Assembly (NCBI RefSeq): GCF_001552355.1
Contig: NZ_BCRA01000015.1
Span: 1-64,000, forward strand
Direction: 5' to 3'
Source of the DNA: Microbacterium resistens NBRC 103078
GTDB taxonomy: Bacteria > Actinomycetota > Actinomycetes > Actinomycetales > Microbacteriaceae
Length of the DNA: 64,000 nt
Shown here: piece by piece, positions 55,822 to 63,556 of the stretch
Position numbering within the stretch: the stretch's first letter is position 1
How the letters are laid out: each line of letters starts with the position of its first letter
The notes under the pieces: generated by a model
Told to the model about the DNA's origin: nothing
The model's input: only the letters and a program-made list of their open reading frames with translations
Database searches by the model: none
Translations under genes and position numbers: made by a program

Positions 55822-57075
55822 ATGGGACGCGGTGACGGATCGGGGCGCATCGTCTCGCCCGACGATGCGGACGACACCGGCGCCGACATCCTCCACGTCG
55901 ACATGGATGCGTTCTATGCGGCGGTGGAGGTCCTGCACGACCCGAGCCTGCGCGGCGTGCCGCTGATCATCGGCTCCCCGGACGGGCGCTCCGTCGTCTC
56001 GAGTGCGTCGTACGAGGCGCGCCGCTACGGCGTGCGGTCGGCGATGCCTGTGTCGCAGGCGATCCGGCTGTGCCCGGCGGCGCGCATCGTGCCGCCGGAC
56101 TTCCAGCGCTACCAGGAGGTCTCGCGGGCGGTGATGGCCATCTTCGAATCCGTGACGCCGCTCGTCGAGCCGCTGTCGATCGATGAGGCGTTCCTCGACG
56201 TCCGAGGCGTCCGTCGGCTGTGGGGCAGCCCCGGGCACGTCGCCCGCCTGATCCGGAGCCGGGTCCGCGAGGAGGTCGGCATCACGTGCAGCGTGGGGGC
56301 CGCGGCGACCAAGCATGTGGCAAAGATGGCCTCGACCCTGTCGAAGCCGGACGGGCTGCTCATCGTCCCGGAGGCGGAGACGCTGGACTTCCTCGCCCCG
56401 AAGCCGGTGCGGGCCATGTGGGGGGTCGGTCCCAAGGCGGCCGAGGCGCTGGAGTCCCGGGGCATCCGGCTGATCGGCGACCTCCGCACGGTGCCGGAGC
56501 CGGCCCTCGAGCGCACGGTCGGACCGGCGCTGGCGGCGCGGCTTCGTGACCTGTCCTTCGGGCGCGACCCGCGGGCGGTGGAGACGACGCGGGTGGAGAA
56601 GAGCGTCGGGCACGAGGAGACCTTCGAGCACGACGTGACGGATCCAGAGATGCTGCGCTCGGAGCTCCTGCGGCTGGCGGACCGCGTCGCCGCGAGGCTT
56701 CGACGGGCGGGCTGGGAAGCGGGCGGTGTGGCGATCAAGGTCCGGTTCTCGGACTTCACCACTCTCAGCAGGTCCCAGACCCTGCCCGAGCCGTCGGCCG
56801 TCGGGCAGCGCATCAGCGAGGTGGCGCGGGCGCTGTTCGACGCGATCGACCGTCGCGATCCGGTTCGGCTCATCGGGGTGCGCGCTGAGCGGCTCGGCCC
56901 CGTCGGCGGCGGGATGACGCTGTGGGACGACGACGCGGACTGGCGCCGGGTGGAGAGCGCGCTGGACGACGCGCGCGCCCGGTTCGGGTCGGCCATGATC
57001 ACCCGCGCGCGGCATGTGGGCGCCGGTGAGGGGCGAGGGGCGCCCCGGCATCCGCGGGCCCATGGCGTGGACTGA
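55822..57075 (+). CDS. dinB: DNA polymerase IV (Y-family)
   Basis: Translesion DNA polymerase, 417 residues. Catalytic acids in ILHVDMDAFYAAVEVLHDPS and LSIDEAFLDVRGVRRLWG; EARRYGVRSAMPVSQAIRLCP and the HhH thumb region MWGVGPKAAEALESRGIRLIGDL are typical. It lacks an evident C-terminal beta-clamp motif of the QxxL-F type. ATG at 55822 with GAGAAT six bases upstream, suggesting a leaderless message. Confidence 0.94.
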   Translation: MGRGDGSGRIVSPDDADDTGADILHVDMDAFYAAVEVLHDPSLRGVPLIIGSPDGRSVVSSASYEARRYGVRSAMPVSQAIRLCPAARIVPPDFQRYQEVSRAVMAIFESVTPLVEPLSIDEAFLDVRGVRRLWGSPGHVARLIRSRVREEVGITCSVGAAATKHVAKMASTLSKPDGLLIVPEAETLDFLAPKPVRAMWGVGPKAAEALESRGIRLIGDLRTVPEPALERTVGPALAARLRDLSFGRDPRAVETTRVEKSVGHEETFEHDVTDPEMLRSELLRLADRVAARLRRAGWEAGGVAIKVRFSDFTTLSRSQTLPEPSAVGQRISEVARALFDAIDRRDPVRLIGVRAERLGPVGGGMTLWDDDADWRRVESALDDARARFGSAMITRARHVGAGEGRGAPRHPRAHGVD

Positions 57076-57153
57076 GCCCACGGCCGAGGCGTGGCGCGGG
57101 ACACGGGCGAGAGCGGCCTCCCGTAGCGGGGGAGAGTGGGTTAGCGTGGACGC

Positions 57154-57489
57154 ATGCCGCACATCGCACTCGAGCTTGGCAAGAATTCCGCGTCCTTCGG
57201 GGTGAAGAGCGCCTACGGGGAGACGCAGGAGGTCGACGGCGCCGCGTTCACGCCCGTGGCGCTCACGTTCTCGGGCTTCGGCGGAGGAGACTTCGACGCG
57301 TCGGGCAGCAACGGTGAAGGCAGCGGTGGCGGAGGCGGAGGGCTGGCGATCCCCCTCGGCGTCTACGTCCGGCGGGAGGAGGGGCTCCGGTTCGAGCCCA
57401 ACATCATCTCGTTCCTCGCCGTCGCCGTGCCCTTCGTGTGGGTCGCCGGGCGCGCGGTGACCCGCATCATCCGTGCTCTCAAGAAGTGA
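57154..57489 (+). CDS. Small Gly-rich membrane-anchored protein, function unknown
   Basis: 111 residues. An N-terminal beta-rich part (PHIALELGKNSASFGVKSAYG), a Gly-rich stretch (about 50-70) and a C-terminal hydrophobic segment (NIISFLAVAVPFVWVAGRAV) ending in a basic tail. The Gly-run followed by a short strand recalls GerW/YtfJ-like proteins, but the match is weak. TAGCGT (57142-57147) lies exactly six bases before the ATG. Overlaps the next gene by 17 bases. Confidence 0.6.
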   Translation: MPHIALELGKNSASFGVKSAYGETQEVDGAAFTPVALTFSGFGGGDFDASGSNGEGSGGGGGGLAIPLGVYVRREEGLRFEPNIISFLAVAVPFVWVAGRAVTRIIRALKK

Positions 57490-58054
57490 CGACCCGGTCG
57501 CCCGCGCCATTCACGAGGGGGTCGCGCGTCTGCGCGCGGCCGTGCGAGCGGTCGCGGCGTCGAACCCGGTCGTCCTGATCGACGGCCGCAGCGGGGCGGG
57601 GAAGTCCAGCATCGCGCGGCTCCTGGCGGCGCAGTGGCCCTTGAGCGCCGACGCGCAGCTGATCGCCCTGGACTCGATCTATCCGGGGTGGGACGGTTTG
57701 GAGGAAGGGTCCTCGCGCGCGGTCGAGCAGATCCTGCGTCCGCACGGGCGAGGACTGATCGGGACCTGGGAGCGATACGACTGGGAGACGGGCGCCTACG
57801 CCGAGAGCCATGCGGTGGATCCGGCCCGCGGCGTCATCCTCGAAGGGTGTGGCGCGCTCACCGCCGATTCCGCGCGCATCGCGGACGTGCGCGTGTGGGT
57901 GCAGTCGCCCGAGCCGAGCCGGAGACGCCGCGCGCTGACCCGTGACGGGGACGCATTCCGTCCGCACTGGGAGCGGTGGGCGCGGCAGGAGGAGGAGCAC
58001 ATCCGTGCTCATCGCCCACAGGAGCGTGCGACGGTGCTGATCGAGGTTCCGTGA
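57473..58054 (+). CDS. P-loop ATP-binding protein (uridine-kinase-like)
   Basis: 193 residues. Walker A is VVLIDGRSGAGKSSIARLLA; LIALDSIYPGWDGLEEGS and VILEGCGALTADSARIADVRVWV resemble the nucleoside/uridine kinase group (DSxYPG, LEGCGAL). The substrate is unknown. GTG start inside the previous gene's end. Converges on the DUF2017 gene with only 9 bases between. Confidence 0.75.
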   Translation: MLSRSDDPVARAIHEGVARLRAAVRAVAASNPVVLIDGRSGAGKSSIARLLAAQWPLSADAQLIALDSIYPGWDGLEEGSSRAVEQILRPHGRGLIGTWERYDWETGAYAESHAVDPARGVILEGCGALTADSARIADVRVWVQSPEPSRRRRALTRDGDAFRPHWERWARQEEEHIRAHRPQERATVLIEVP

Positions 58055-58063
58055 CGAGGCGGA

Positions 58064-58552
58064 TCAGGCGTCGTCACGCGCGTCGGCGGCCTCGATGAGT
58101 CCTTCCAAGCGGTAGCCGAGCCAGTCGTAGACGCCGAAGCGCGGATCCTCGGGATCGTGCGGCGCATCCGTCTCGATGCCGAGTCGGGACGCGATCACCA
58201 GCCGCAGCGCCGTCAGCGTGCGCAGCCAGGCGTCCAGCTCCGCATCGGCGATCACGACGTCCAGCGGGTCCATGTCGTCCGGGCCGCCGTCGTCCGCGGT
58301 GAACCGCTCGAGCCCGGCGCGGACGATGCGCGCGTCGGCCGCGCGGCGGTCGAGGAGGTCGTCGGAGGTCGCGCGCGCGAACTCGGCGGAGGCCTCGGGG
58401 TCGTCGGGGTAGACCGCGGGGGTGAGCCGGTCGAGCCCCGGGTCGTGCTCGAGGTCGGTGTCGGCGAGGATCTCCAGGAACTGCTCGACCAGGTCGGCGA
58501 GGTGGCGGCCCTCGAGACGGGCGAGCGGGACGAGGATGATGCGATCGTTCAC
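58064..58552 (-). CDS. DUF2017 family protein
   Basis: About 162 residues, acidic and helical (LEGRHLADLVEQFLEILADT, DDLLDRRAADARIVRAGLERF, DAELDAWLRTLTALRLVIASR, YDWLGYRLEGLIEAADA). It has no catalytic motif. The gene accompanies clpS in actinobacteria, which suggests a role near ClpS/ClpC-dependent proteolysis; this is inference. GTG at 58552 with AAGGA upstream; the in-frame extension upstream is spurious. Confidence 0.85.
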   Translation of the reverse strand: MNDRIILVPLARLEGRHLADLVEQFLEILADTDLEHDPGLDRLTPAVYPDDPEASAEFARATSDDLLDRRAADARIVRAGLERFTADDGGPDDMDPLDVVIADAELDAWLRTLTALRLVIASRLGIETDAPHDPEDPRFGVYDWLGYRLEGLIEAADARDDA

Positions 58553-58584
58553 GGGTGTCCTTGCGGGAGCGCTGATGTGCGTGG

Positions 58585-58881
58585 TCAGTCCGCGGATTCG
58601 CGGACGGTGGCCCAGAGGCCGTAGTCGTGCATGGCCTGGGCGTGGACCTCCATGGTCTCGCGGGGTCCGGTCGCCACGACGGCATGGCCTTCGTTGTGGA
58701 CGGCGAGCATGAGTCGGGTGGCCACGTCGGACGGGTAGCCGAAGTACGTGCGGAACACCCGCACCACGTAGCTCATGAGGTTGACCGGGTCGTCCCACAC
58801 GACGAGCTGCCACGGACGTGCCGCGACCGCCTGGAGGTCGGTCTCCTCATCGAGGTCGGGGGTGGCGAGGGGAGTGCTCAT
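58585..58881 (-). CDS. clpS: ATP-dependent Clp protease adaptor ClpS
   Basis: 98-residue N-degron adaptor delivering substrates to ClpC/ClpAP. WQLVVWDDPVNLMSYVVRVFRTYFG (the D-D-P-V-N-x-M-x-Y substrate pocket), LMLAVHNEGHAVVATGPRETME and AQAMHDYGLWATV are diagnostic. ATGA overlap with the upstream GNAT-metallopeptidase gene; DUF2017 follows 32 bases later. Confidence 0.96.
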   Translation of the reverse strand: MSTPLATPDLDEETDLQAVAARPWQLVVWDDPVNLMSYVVRVFRTYFGYPSDVATRLMLAVHNEGHAVVATGPRETMEVHAQAMHDYGLWATVRESAD

Positions 58882-59741
58882 GCCCACCCCAGTTCGTGCA
58901 GTTGCGCATCGTCGATGCCGTAGTAGTGGGCGATCTCGTGGACGAGCGTGGTGTGCACCTCGTCGCGCAGCTCCTCCTCGGTCGCGCACTGCGCGAGATG
59001 TGCTTCGCGGTAGACGATGATGCGGTCCGGGAGCTCTCCCATCCCGTAGTTGCCGCGCTCGGTGACGGCGAGTCCGTCGTAGAGGCCGAGCAGGTCGGTG
59101 GAGCCGTCCTCCGAGCGGTCCTCGACGACGAAGACCACGTTGTCGAGACCGTCCACCATGTCATCGGGAAGGCGGTCCAGCTCGTCCACGACCAGGGCCT
59201 CGAAGGCCTCCGCATCCATCTCCAGGGCGGGGCGGTGCAGGTCGATCGCCATGTGCACCCGTGGACCGTGGTCGGCAAGCCCCCAGCGATCCTCCGCCGC
59301 CGCCAGGGCGCGGTGGAACTCGTCGTCCGGCGCGGGCCGCTGCGCGAAGCCGAGGGATGCGTAGAACGGCGCGTTCCAGGGCACGTCGGCGTACGTCCTG
59401 AGCGTCACGGCGGTGTAGTCGCGCTCCTCGGCCTCCGCCAACGCGGCTTCGACCAGGGCGCGCCCGTGGCCTCGGCGCGCGTGGTCGGGCAGCACCGAGA
59501 GCTGCTCCAGGTGCCCCTCGCCGTCGTGCTCCAGGACGTGGACGAACCCCACCGGATCGCCCTCCTCGGCCTCGGCGACGACGAGGACGAAGCCCGGCTC
59601 CGAGATCCGCTCCGCACCGGAGGGCGGCTCGCCCCAGTCGACGTCGCCGAACACCGCGGTGAAGGCGGCGTCCGCCGCTCGCTCGATCTCCGACAGCCGG
59701 GCGAGGTCGGTATCGGTCGCGTCGCGGACGAAGGAGGGCAT
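58878..59741 (-). CDS. GNAT acetyltransferase-metallopeptidase fusion protein
   Basis: 287 residues, apparently a fusion. Residues 1 to about 155 are a GNAT domain (ATDTDLARLSEIERAADAAF, LEQLSVLPDHARRGHGRALVEAALAEAEE with the acetyl-CoA loop RRGHGRA, WNAPFYASLGF). Residues 170-287 match the short zincin family usually encoded beside clpS (EAFEALVVDELDRLPDDMVD, DRIIVYREAHL, HTTLVHEIAHYYGIDDAQLHELGW, with HExxHxxxxxD). No stop or frameshift separates them. ATG at 59741 with TAGCAT seven bases upstream. Confidence 0.82.
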   Translation of the reverse strand: MPSFVRDATDTDLARLSEIERAADAAFTAVFGDVDWGEPPSGAERISEPGFVLVVAEAEEGDPVGFVHVLEHDGEGHLEQLSVLPDHARRGHGRALVEAALAEAEERDYTAVTLRTYADVPWNAPFYASLGFAQRPAPDDEFHRALAAAEDRWGLADHGPRVHMAIDLHRPALEMDAEAFEALVVDELDRLPDDMVDGLDNVVFVVEDRSEDGSTDLLGLYDGLAVTERGNYGMGELPDRIIVYREAHLAQCATEEELRDEVHTTLVHEIAHYYGIDDAQLHELGWA

Positions 59742-59834
59742 GCCTTCGATGCTACCGAGCGAGCGGGACGTCAGCGTCGCCGCGCGAGCGGATCCGGCCG
59801 GCTCCGTTCGGGACGTCCGCCCGCCGAAAGAGAA

Positions 59835-59864
59835 GTGGCGAGGTTCAGGAGTGAACCTCGCCAC
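59835..59864 (-). terminator. Terminator of tRNA-His
   Basis: A perfect 13-bp stem, GTGGCGAGGTTCA (59835-59847) and its complement (59852-59864), with a 4-base loop. On the minus strand it is followed by TTCTCTTT and begins 3 bases after the tRNA's CCA end. Confidence 0.85.
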
Positions 59865-59866
59865 AT

Positions 59867-59943
59867 TGGGGTGAGTAACGGGACTTGAACCCGCGACCCC
59901 CTGGACCACAACCAGGTGCTCTACCGACTGAGCTATACCCACC
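59867..59943 (-). tRNA. tRNA-His (anticodon GTG)
   Basis: Reads on the minus strand with acceptor GTGGGTA / TACTCAC, D-arm GCTC...GAGC, anticodon loop TTGTGGT, and T-loop GTTCAAGTC. The extra 5' G(-1) opposite C73, unique to tRNA-His, is present (59943). CCA is encoded. Confidence 0.93.
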
Positions 59944-59978
59944 ATGTGCCTGCCGGAGCAGGCAACCAGGAAAGTCTA

Positions 59979-60605
59979 TTACACGTTCGGGGCGAACTCT
60001 GACACGACGTCCTGGGAGAGCGACTTGGCCTCGTCGCTGGAGGGCCCCGGCTCGGTCACGAACACGGCGCGACGGTAGTACTGGAGCTCACGGATCGACT
60101 CCAGGATGTCGGCCAGGGCGCGGTGTCCGCCGTCCTTCGCGGGGGCCTGGAAGAACACCCGCGGATACCACCGCCGGGCCAGCTCCTTGATGCTGGAGAC
60201 GTCGACGTTCCGGTAGTGGAGGTACTGGTCGACCTCGGGCATGTACTTGGCGAGGAACATCCGGTCGGTCCCGATCGTGTTCCCGGCAAGAGGGGCCTTG
60301 CGCTCCAGCGGGACGAACCGGCGGATGTACTCGAGCGTGCGCTCCTGCGCCTGCGCGAGCGGGATCCCGGAGGGGATCTCGTCCAGCAGGCCCGAGGTGC
60401 GGTGCATCTCCGTCACGAACTCGCCCATGTTCTCGAGGGCTGCGTTGCTCGGCGCGATGACGACCTGGAAGCCGGGGTCGACGGGACGAAGCTCGAAGTC
60501 CGTGATGACCACGGCGATCTCGACCAGTTCGTCCACCTCGAGATCGAGGCCCGTCATCTCGCAGTCGATCCAGACGAGCCGGTCGTTCTCGGAGGCTGAA
60601 ACCAT
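59979..60605 (-). CDS. orn: Oligoribonuclease
   Basis: DEDDh exoribonuclease finishing RNA decay and degrading pGpG. 208 residues: LVWIDCEMTGLDLEVDELVEIAV (DxE), GNTIGTDRMFLAKYMPEVD, YRNVDVSSIKELARRWYP, and HRALADILESIRELQYYR (HxxxD). The ATG at 60605 has TAGGAT (60612-60617) six bases upstream, with GGAGG in the spacer, so it could be leaderless or use a minimal ribosome site. Confidence 0.96.
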   Translation of the reverse strand: MVSASENDRLVWIDCEMTGLDLEVDELVEIAVVITDFELRPVDPGFQVVIAPSNAALENMGEFVTEMHRTSGLLDEIPSGIPLAQAQERTLEYIRRFVPLERKAPLAGNTIGTDRMFLAKYMPEVDQYLHYRNVDVSSIKELARRWYPRVFFQAPAKDGGHRALADILESIRELQYYRRAVFVTEPGPSSDEAKSLSQDVVSEFAPNV

Positions 60606-60646
60606 GCCTCCATCCTAATGACGTGGTCGGACACGCCGTCGGGTCG

Positions 60647-60718
60647 TCCCCCAGGCACGATTCGAACGTGCGACCGGCGACTTAGAAGGTCGATGCTCTT
60701 CCGCTGAGCTACTGGGGG
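60647..60718 (-). tRNA. tRNA-Arg (anticodon TCT)
   Basis: Minus-strand cloverleaf with acceptor CCCCCAG / CTGGGGG (perfect 7 bp), D-arm GCTC...GAGC, anticodon loop CTTCTAA and T-arm GCACG-TTCGAAT-CGTGC. Discriminator A73; CCA is not encoded (CGA follows). Reads AGA codons, which are rare in this GC-rich genome. Confidence 0.92.
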
Positions 60719-60740
60719 TCGAGACCCAGGTTACCGGCTG

Positions 60741-61226
60741 TCACGTTTCCGCGCCGCGCTCGGCGACGCGACGAGAGGAGCGCCAGGATCGCGCATACTC
60801 CCGTCGTCGTCGGCGACACGGTTCGCAGGGGCATCCGCGGCGCCCTTTCGCGCCTCCGCCATGAGGCACCGGCTCCTGTGCCGGCACCGTGAACCCGACG
60901 CGATCGACGGTCCCGGAGATCCCCGCCTGGAACTTCCTGTGCCCGCCGCGGCGTGCCGTGCGGCGCCGGTGGCAGTTCGCGCAGACGACGTCGCATTTCT
61001 CTATCTCTTCCGCGATGCTGCGCCACGACCTCGTCGACGCGCCGACGGCGCGTGCGATCTCGAAACGCTTCTCGAACTCGGGGAGGTGATCGAAGTCCAA
61101 GACGACGGGATCCGTCTCTCCACAGTCCACGCACGGGTGGTTGCGGAGATGGGCCAGCACACGCTCGAAGTTGCGCTGACGGTGGATCGCCTGGGCTTCT
61201 TTCAGGCGCTGTCCACGGCTGGGCAC
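60741..61226 (-). CDS. HNH nuclease-like protein with a C-terminal GCxCxxC motif
   Basis: 161 residues. An HNH/zinc core: HPCVDCGETDPVVLDFDHLP ... CDVVCANCHRRRTARRGG, with two CxxC pairs and Asp-His. The C-terminus HGGGAKGRRGCPCEPCRRRRREYAR resembles the small motif HGx..GCxCxxC...YxR seen in many actinobacterial and actinophage proteins. Could be a housekeeping nuclease or a remnant of mobile DNA; no phage genes adjoin. GTG start, 3 bases after the preceding small gene; flanked by tRNA-Arg. Confidence 0.72.
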   Translation of the reverse strand: MPSRGQRLKEAQAIHRQRNFERVLAHLRNHPCVDCGETDPVVLDFDHLPEFEKRFEIARAVGASTRSWRSIAEEIEKCDVVCANCHRRRTARRGGHRKFQAGISGTVDRVGFTVPAQEPVPHGGGAKGRRGCPCEPCRRRRREYARSWRSSRRVAERGAET

Positions 61227-61229
61227 GGT

Positions 61230-61523
61230 CTAGAACCGGAGGGCGGCGACGGCGTCGTCCGGCGACCAGAACTCGCCGACGAGGCGGAAGGCCCCGGTGG
61301 CGAGGTGCAGACGCTCGGCGCGGTAGCGGACGCCGAGCGGATCCGGTGCGACGCGAAGGTGCCCGCGGATCGTGCCCCGCTCGTCCAGGACCCGCCACAG
61401 GCGTTCGCCGGCGGGCTGGAGGGTCTCTCGTGCACGGGACAGGGCGGGTGTCGCCCAACGGACGGCGGGAACGGCGGGCGAGGTCGCGGTCGCGCTACGG
61501 CCGCGCGGGGTGTGAGGGGTCAT
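61230..61523 (-). CDS. Small conserved-looking protein, function unknown
   Basis: 97 residues, unrecognised. The second half (LWRVLDERGTIRGHLRVAPDP, VRYRAERLHLATGAFRLVGEFW) looks like a small beta-rich domain with a terminal ALRF. ATG at 61523 with AAGGAG five bases upstream. Probably co-transcribed with the HNH gene. Reality is supported by the ribosome site and tight spacing rather than by homology. Confidence 0.55.
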   Translation of the reverse strand: MTPHTPRGRSATATSPAVPAVRWATPALSRARETLQPAGERLWRVLDERGTIRGHLRVAPDPLGVRYRAERLHLATGAFRLVGEFWSPDDAVAALRF

Positions 61524-61608
61524 GATCACTCCTTTCGTCTTCGAACATAAGGACGACCACCGACATTCGCGGATGCGCGCCGCGTCGGGGCGCGCCGCGC
61601 CGCATCTC

Positions 61609-61614
61609 TACACT
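61609..61614 (+). promoter_or_regulatory. -10 element of the LysE-family gene (leaderless)
   Basis: TACACT ending six bases before the GTG at 61621. This argues for the GTG start over the longer frame from 61522, which overlaps the divergent gene. Confidence 0.55.
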
Positions 61615-61620
61615 GACGTC

Positions 61621-62247
61621 GTGACGTGGACGATCTGGCTCTCCCTGCTGTTCGCGTGCGTGGTGATCAGCTTCACGCCGGGCGCGGGGGCCATCAACAC
61701 GATGACCAACGCCCTGAACGAGGGGTGGCGGCGGTCATTGTGGGGGATCGCCGGGCAGCAGCTCGCCCTCGTCGTGCACGTGGCGATCGTGGCCGCGGGG
61801 GTGGGGCTGCTCGTCTCCCGCTCGCCCGTGGTCTTCGAGGCGATCCGCTACCTCGGTGCCGCCTACTTGGTGTTCCTGGGCGTCCGACTCATCGTCGCGA
61901 AGTCGGACGACGTCGACGACGCCGCCGAGATCGCCCGTCCGCGGGAGAGCGCGTGGTCGATGCTCCGCCGAGGGTTCTGGGTGAATCTGCTGAATCCGAA
62001 GGCCATCGTGTTCTTCCTCGCGTTCGTCCCGCAGTTCATCCGGCTCGATCGGGAACCCTGGGGGCAGTATCTCGTGCTGATCGGCACCGTCGTCGTGGTG
62101 GACGTCGCCGTCATGTGGTTCTTCTTCGCCGCCGCGGCGGGCCCGTTCCGGCGCTGGACCCGGACGGCGCGCGGACGGCGCCGGCTCAACACGGTCTTCG
62201 GGGCGCTGTTCATCGGGGTCGCGGCGCTCCTCCTGGTGCTCCATTGA
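61621..62247 (+). CDS. LysE/RhtB-family amino-acid exporter
   Basis: 208 residues, about six membrane helices. SFTPGAGAINTMTNALNEGWRRSLWGIAGQQLAL is the family's first block (usually TPGP; here TPGA), and GFWVNLLNPKAIVFFLAFVPQFI is the second conserved block. Exports amino acids or related metabolites; substrate unknown. The longer upstream frame is rejected because of the -10 element and lack of homology. Confidence 0.88.
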   Translation: MTWTIWLSLLFACVVISFTPGAGAINTMTNALNEGWRRSLWGIAGQQLALVVHVAIVAAGVGLLVSRSPVVFEAIRYLGAAYLVFLGVRLIVAKSDDVDDAAEIARPRESAWSMLRRGFWVNLLNPKAIVFFLAFVPQFIRLDREPWGQYLVLIGTVVVVDVAVMWFFFAAAAGPFRRWTRTARGRRRLNTVFGALFIGVAALLLVLH

Positions 62248-62338
62248 CTCCTCACAGGAAGGACGACCCGGAGGCGGCGGGGAAGGGCGTAGCGTGGAGG
62301 ACGCCGCGGGCCGGAGGGCCTCGCGGGGAGAGGAACTG

Positions 62339-62863
62339 ATGGAGACCTTCGTGCTCGCCGGCGGCTGCTTCTGGTGCCTGGACGCGGCGTACCGTCCGCT
62401 TCGGGGCGTGGAGTCGGTGGTGTCCGGATACACCGGGGGAACCGTGGCGGATCCCGGTTACGAGCTCGTGTGCACCGGGACCACCGGTCACGCCGAGGCC
62501 GTGGCGGTCACGTTCGACCCCGACGTCATCCCGTCGGAGGTCATCCTCGACGCCTTCTTCACGATGCACGACCCCCGCCAGCTCAATCGTCAGGGCAACG
62601 ACATCGGGACCCAGTACCGCAGTGCGATGTTCCCCGCGGACGATCGGCAGCGGGCGCTGTTCGAGGCCGCACGCGATCGCGCCGCCGACCTCTGGGACGG
62701 TCAGCCGGTGACCACCATTGAGCCGCTCGGCACGTTCTACCCGGCCGAGGAGTATCACCAGGACTTCTTCGCGAAGAACCCGGGCCAGGGGTACTGCCTG
62801 GCCGTGGCGGTGCCCAAGGTCAACAAGGTGCGCGCCCGGTTCGCGGAGTACCTGCGGGACTGA
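62339..62863 (+). CDS. msrA: Peptide methionine sulfoxide reductase MsrA
   Basis: Repairs methionine-S-sulfoxide. 174 residues. METFVLAGGCFWCLDAAYRP carries the catalytic Cys10; SGYTGGTVADPGYELVCTGTTGHAEAV and YHQDFFAKNPGQGYC (resolving Cys and substrate residues) are typical. ATG at 62339 with AGAGGAA upstream, and TAGCGT (62290-62295) as a possible -10. Confidence 0.95.
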   Translation: METFVLAGGCFWCLDAAYRPLRGVESVVSGYTGGTVADPGYELVCTGTTGHAEAVAVTFDPDVIPSEVILDAFFTMHDPRQLNRQGNDIGTQYRSAMFPADDRQRALFEAARDRAADLWDGQPVTTIEPLGTFYPAEEYHQDFFAKNPGQGYCLAVAVPKVNKVRARFAEYLRD

Positions 62864-62994
62864 GTCTCCTCCTCCCCGGCGGGCGGATCCGGCCCGTTAT
62901 GCACGGTTCCCGGATCGGCGCCCCGCGCCGTGGACGGGGCGGCCACTCTGGACAGCACCCGGCGGTCCCGCCGGCACGACCAGAGGAGCGACAC

Positions 62995-63486
62995 ATGACG
63001 GACACCATCACCGTGGCGGGCACGATCGCGACGGAACCGCGGCTGGAACGAACGCCCACCGGCGTCAGCGTGCTGAAGTTCCGGCTGGCGAGCAACCTCC
63101 GCAAGCGCGACGCCCGGACGGGGGAGTGGGTGGACCTGTCCACCAATTGGTACGCGGTGTCCGCCTATCGACGCCTGGCCGAGAACGCGGCGCAGTCCCT
63201 CCGCAAGGGGACGAGCGTCGTCGTCCACGGACGACTGCGGATCCGGGACTGGGAGAGCAAGGACGGCCAGCGCGGCACGAGCGCGGACCTGGAGGCGGAC
63301 CTGCTCGGATCCGACCTCCGGTTCGGGACGAGCGTCTACACGAAGAACATCCGGGCGGTCGAACCGCCCCGTGAGGCGACGTTGCGGCACGAGCCCGCCG
63401 ACGACTCCCCGCAGCGAGACGCGGAGTCCGGGGCGGCGGACGACTGGGTCGCGGTCGGGGTCGGTGCGGGTCAGACCCCGTTCTAG
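62995..63486 (+). CDS. Single-stranded DNA-binding protein (SSB paralogue)
   Basis: 163 residues with an OB fold (ITVAGTIATEPRLERTPTGVSVLKFRLASNLRKRD, NWYAVSAYRRLAENAAQSLRKGTSVVVHGRLRIRDWE). The C-terminus ends GAGQTPF rather than the acidic DDDIPF tip used to recruit partners, although the acidic residues before it partly compensate. Since replication SSB genes normally sit next to rpsF/rpsR, this is probably a second copy. AGAGGAG precedes the ATG. Confidence 0.87.
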   Translation: MTDTITVAGTIATEPRLERTPTGVSVLKFRLASNLRKRDARTGEWVDLSTNWYAVSAYRRLAENAAQSLRKGTSVVVHGRLRIRDWESKDGQRGTSADLEADLLGSDLRFGTSVYTKNIRAVEPPREATLRHEPADDSPQRDAESGAADDWVAVGVGAGQTPF

Positions 63487-63544
63487 CCGGGCGTCGCCGC
63501 GGGGCGGCGGCACTCACGCGCAGGGGCTTCGCAGGTGGCCCGCA

Positions 63545-63550
63545 TAGACT
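63545..63550 (+). promoter_or_regulatory. -10 element of the last lipoprotein gene (leaderless)
   Basis: TAGACT ending six bases before the GTG at 63557. Confidence 0.55.
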
Positions 63551-63556
63551 CGGACC

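Noticed and set aside
59742-59945. N-terminal extension of the GNAT fusion reading GIAQSVEHLVVVQGVAGSS
   Set aside because: This is the well-known spurious translation of a tRNA gene; the stretch is tRNA-His and its terminator.
60647-60740. Prophage or island integration at tRNA-Arg or tRNA-His
   Set aside because: No integrase, no duplicated tRNA 3' end and only core-type neighbours were found.
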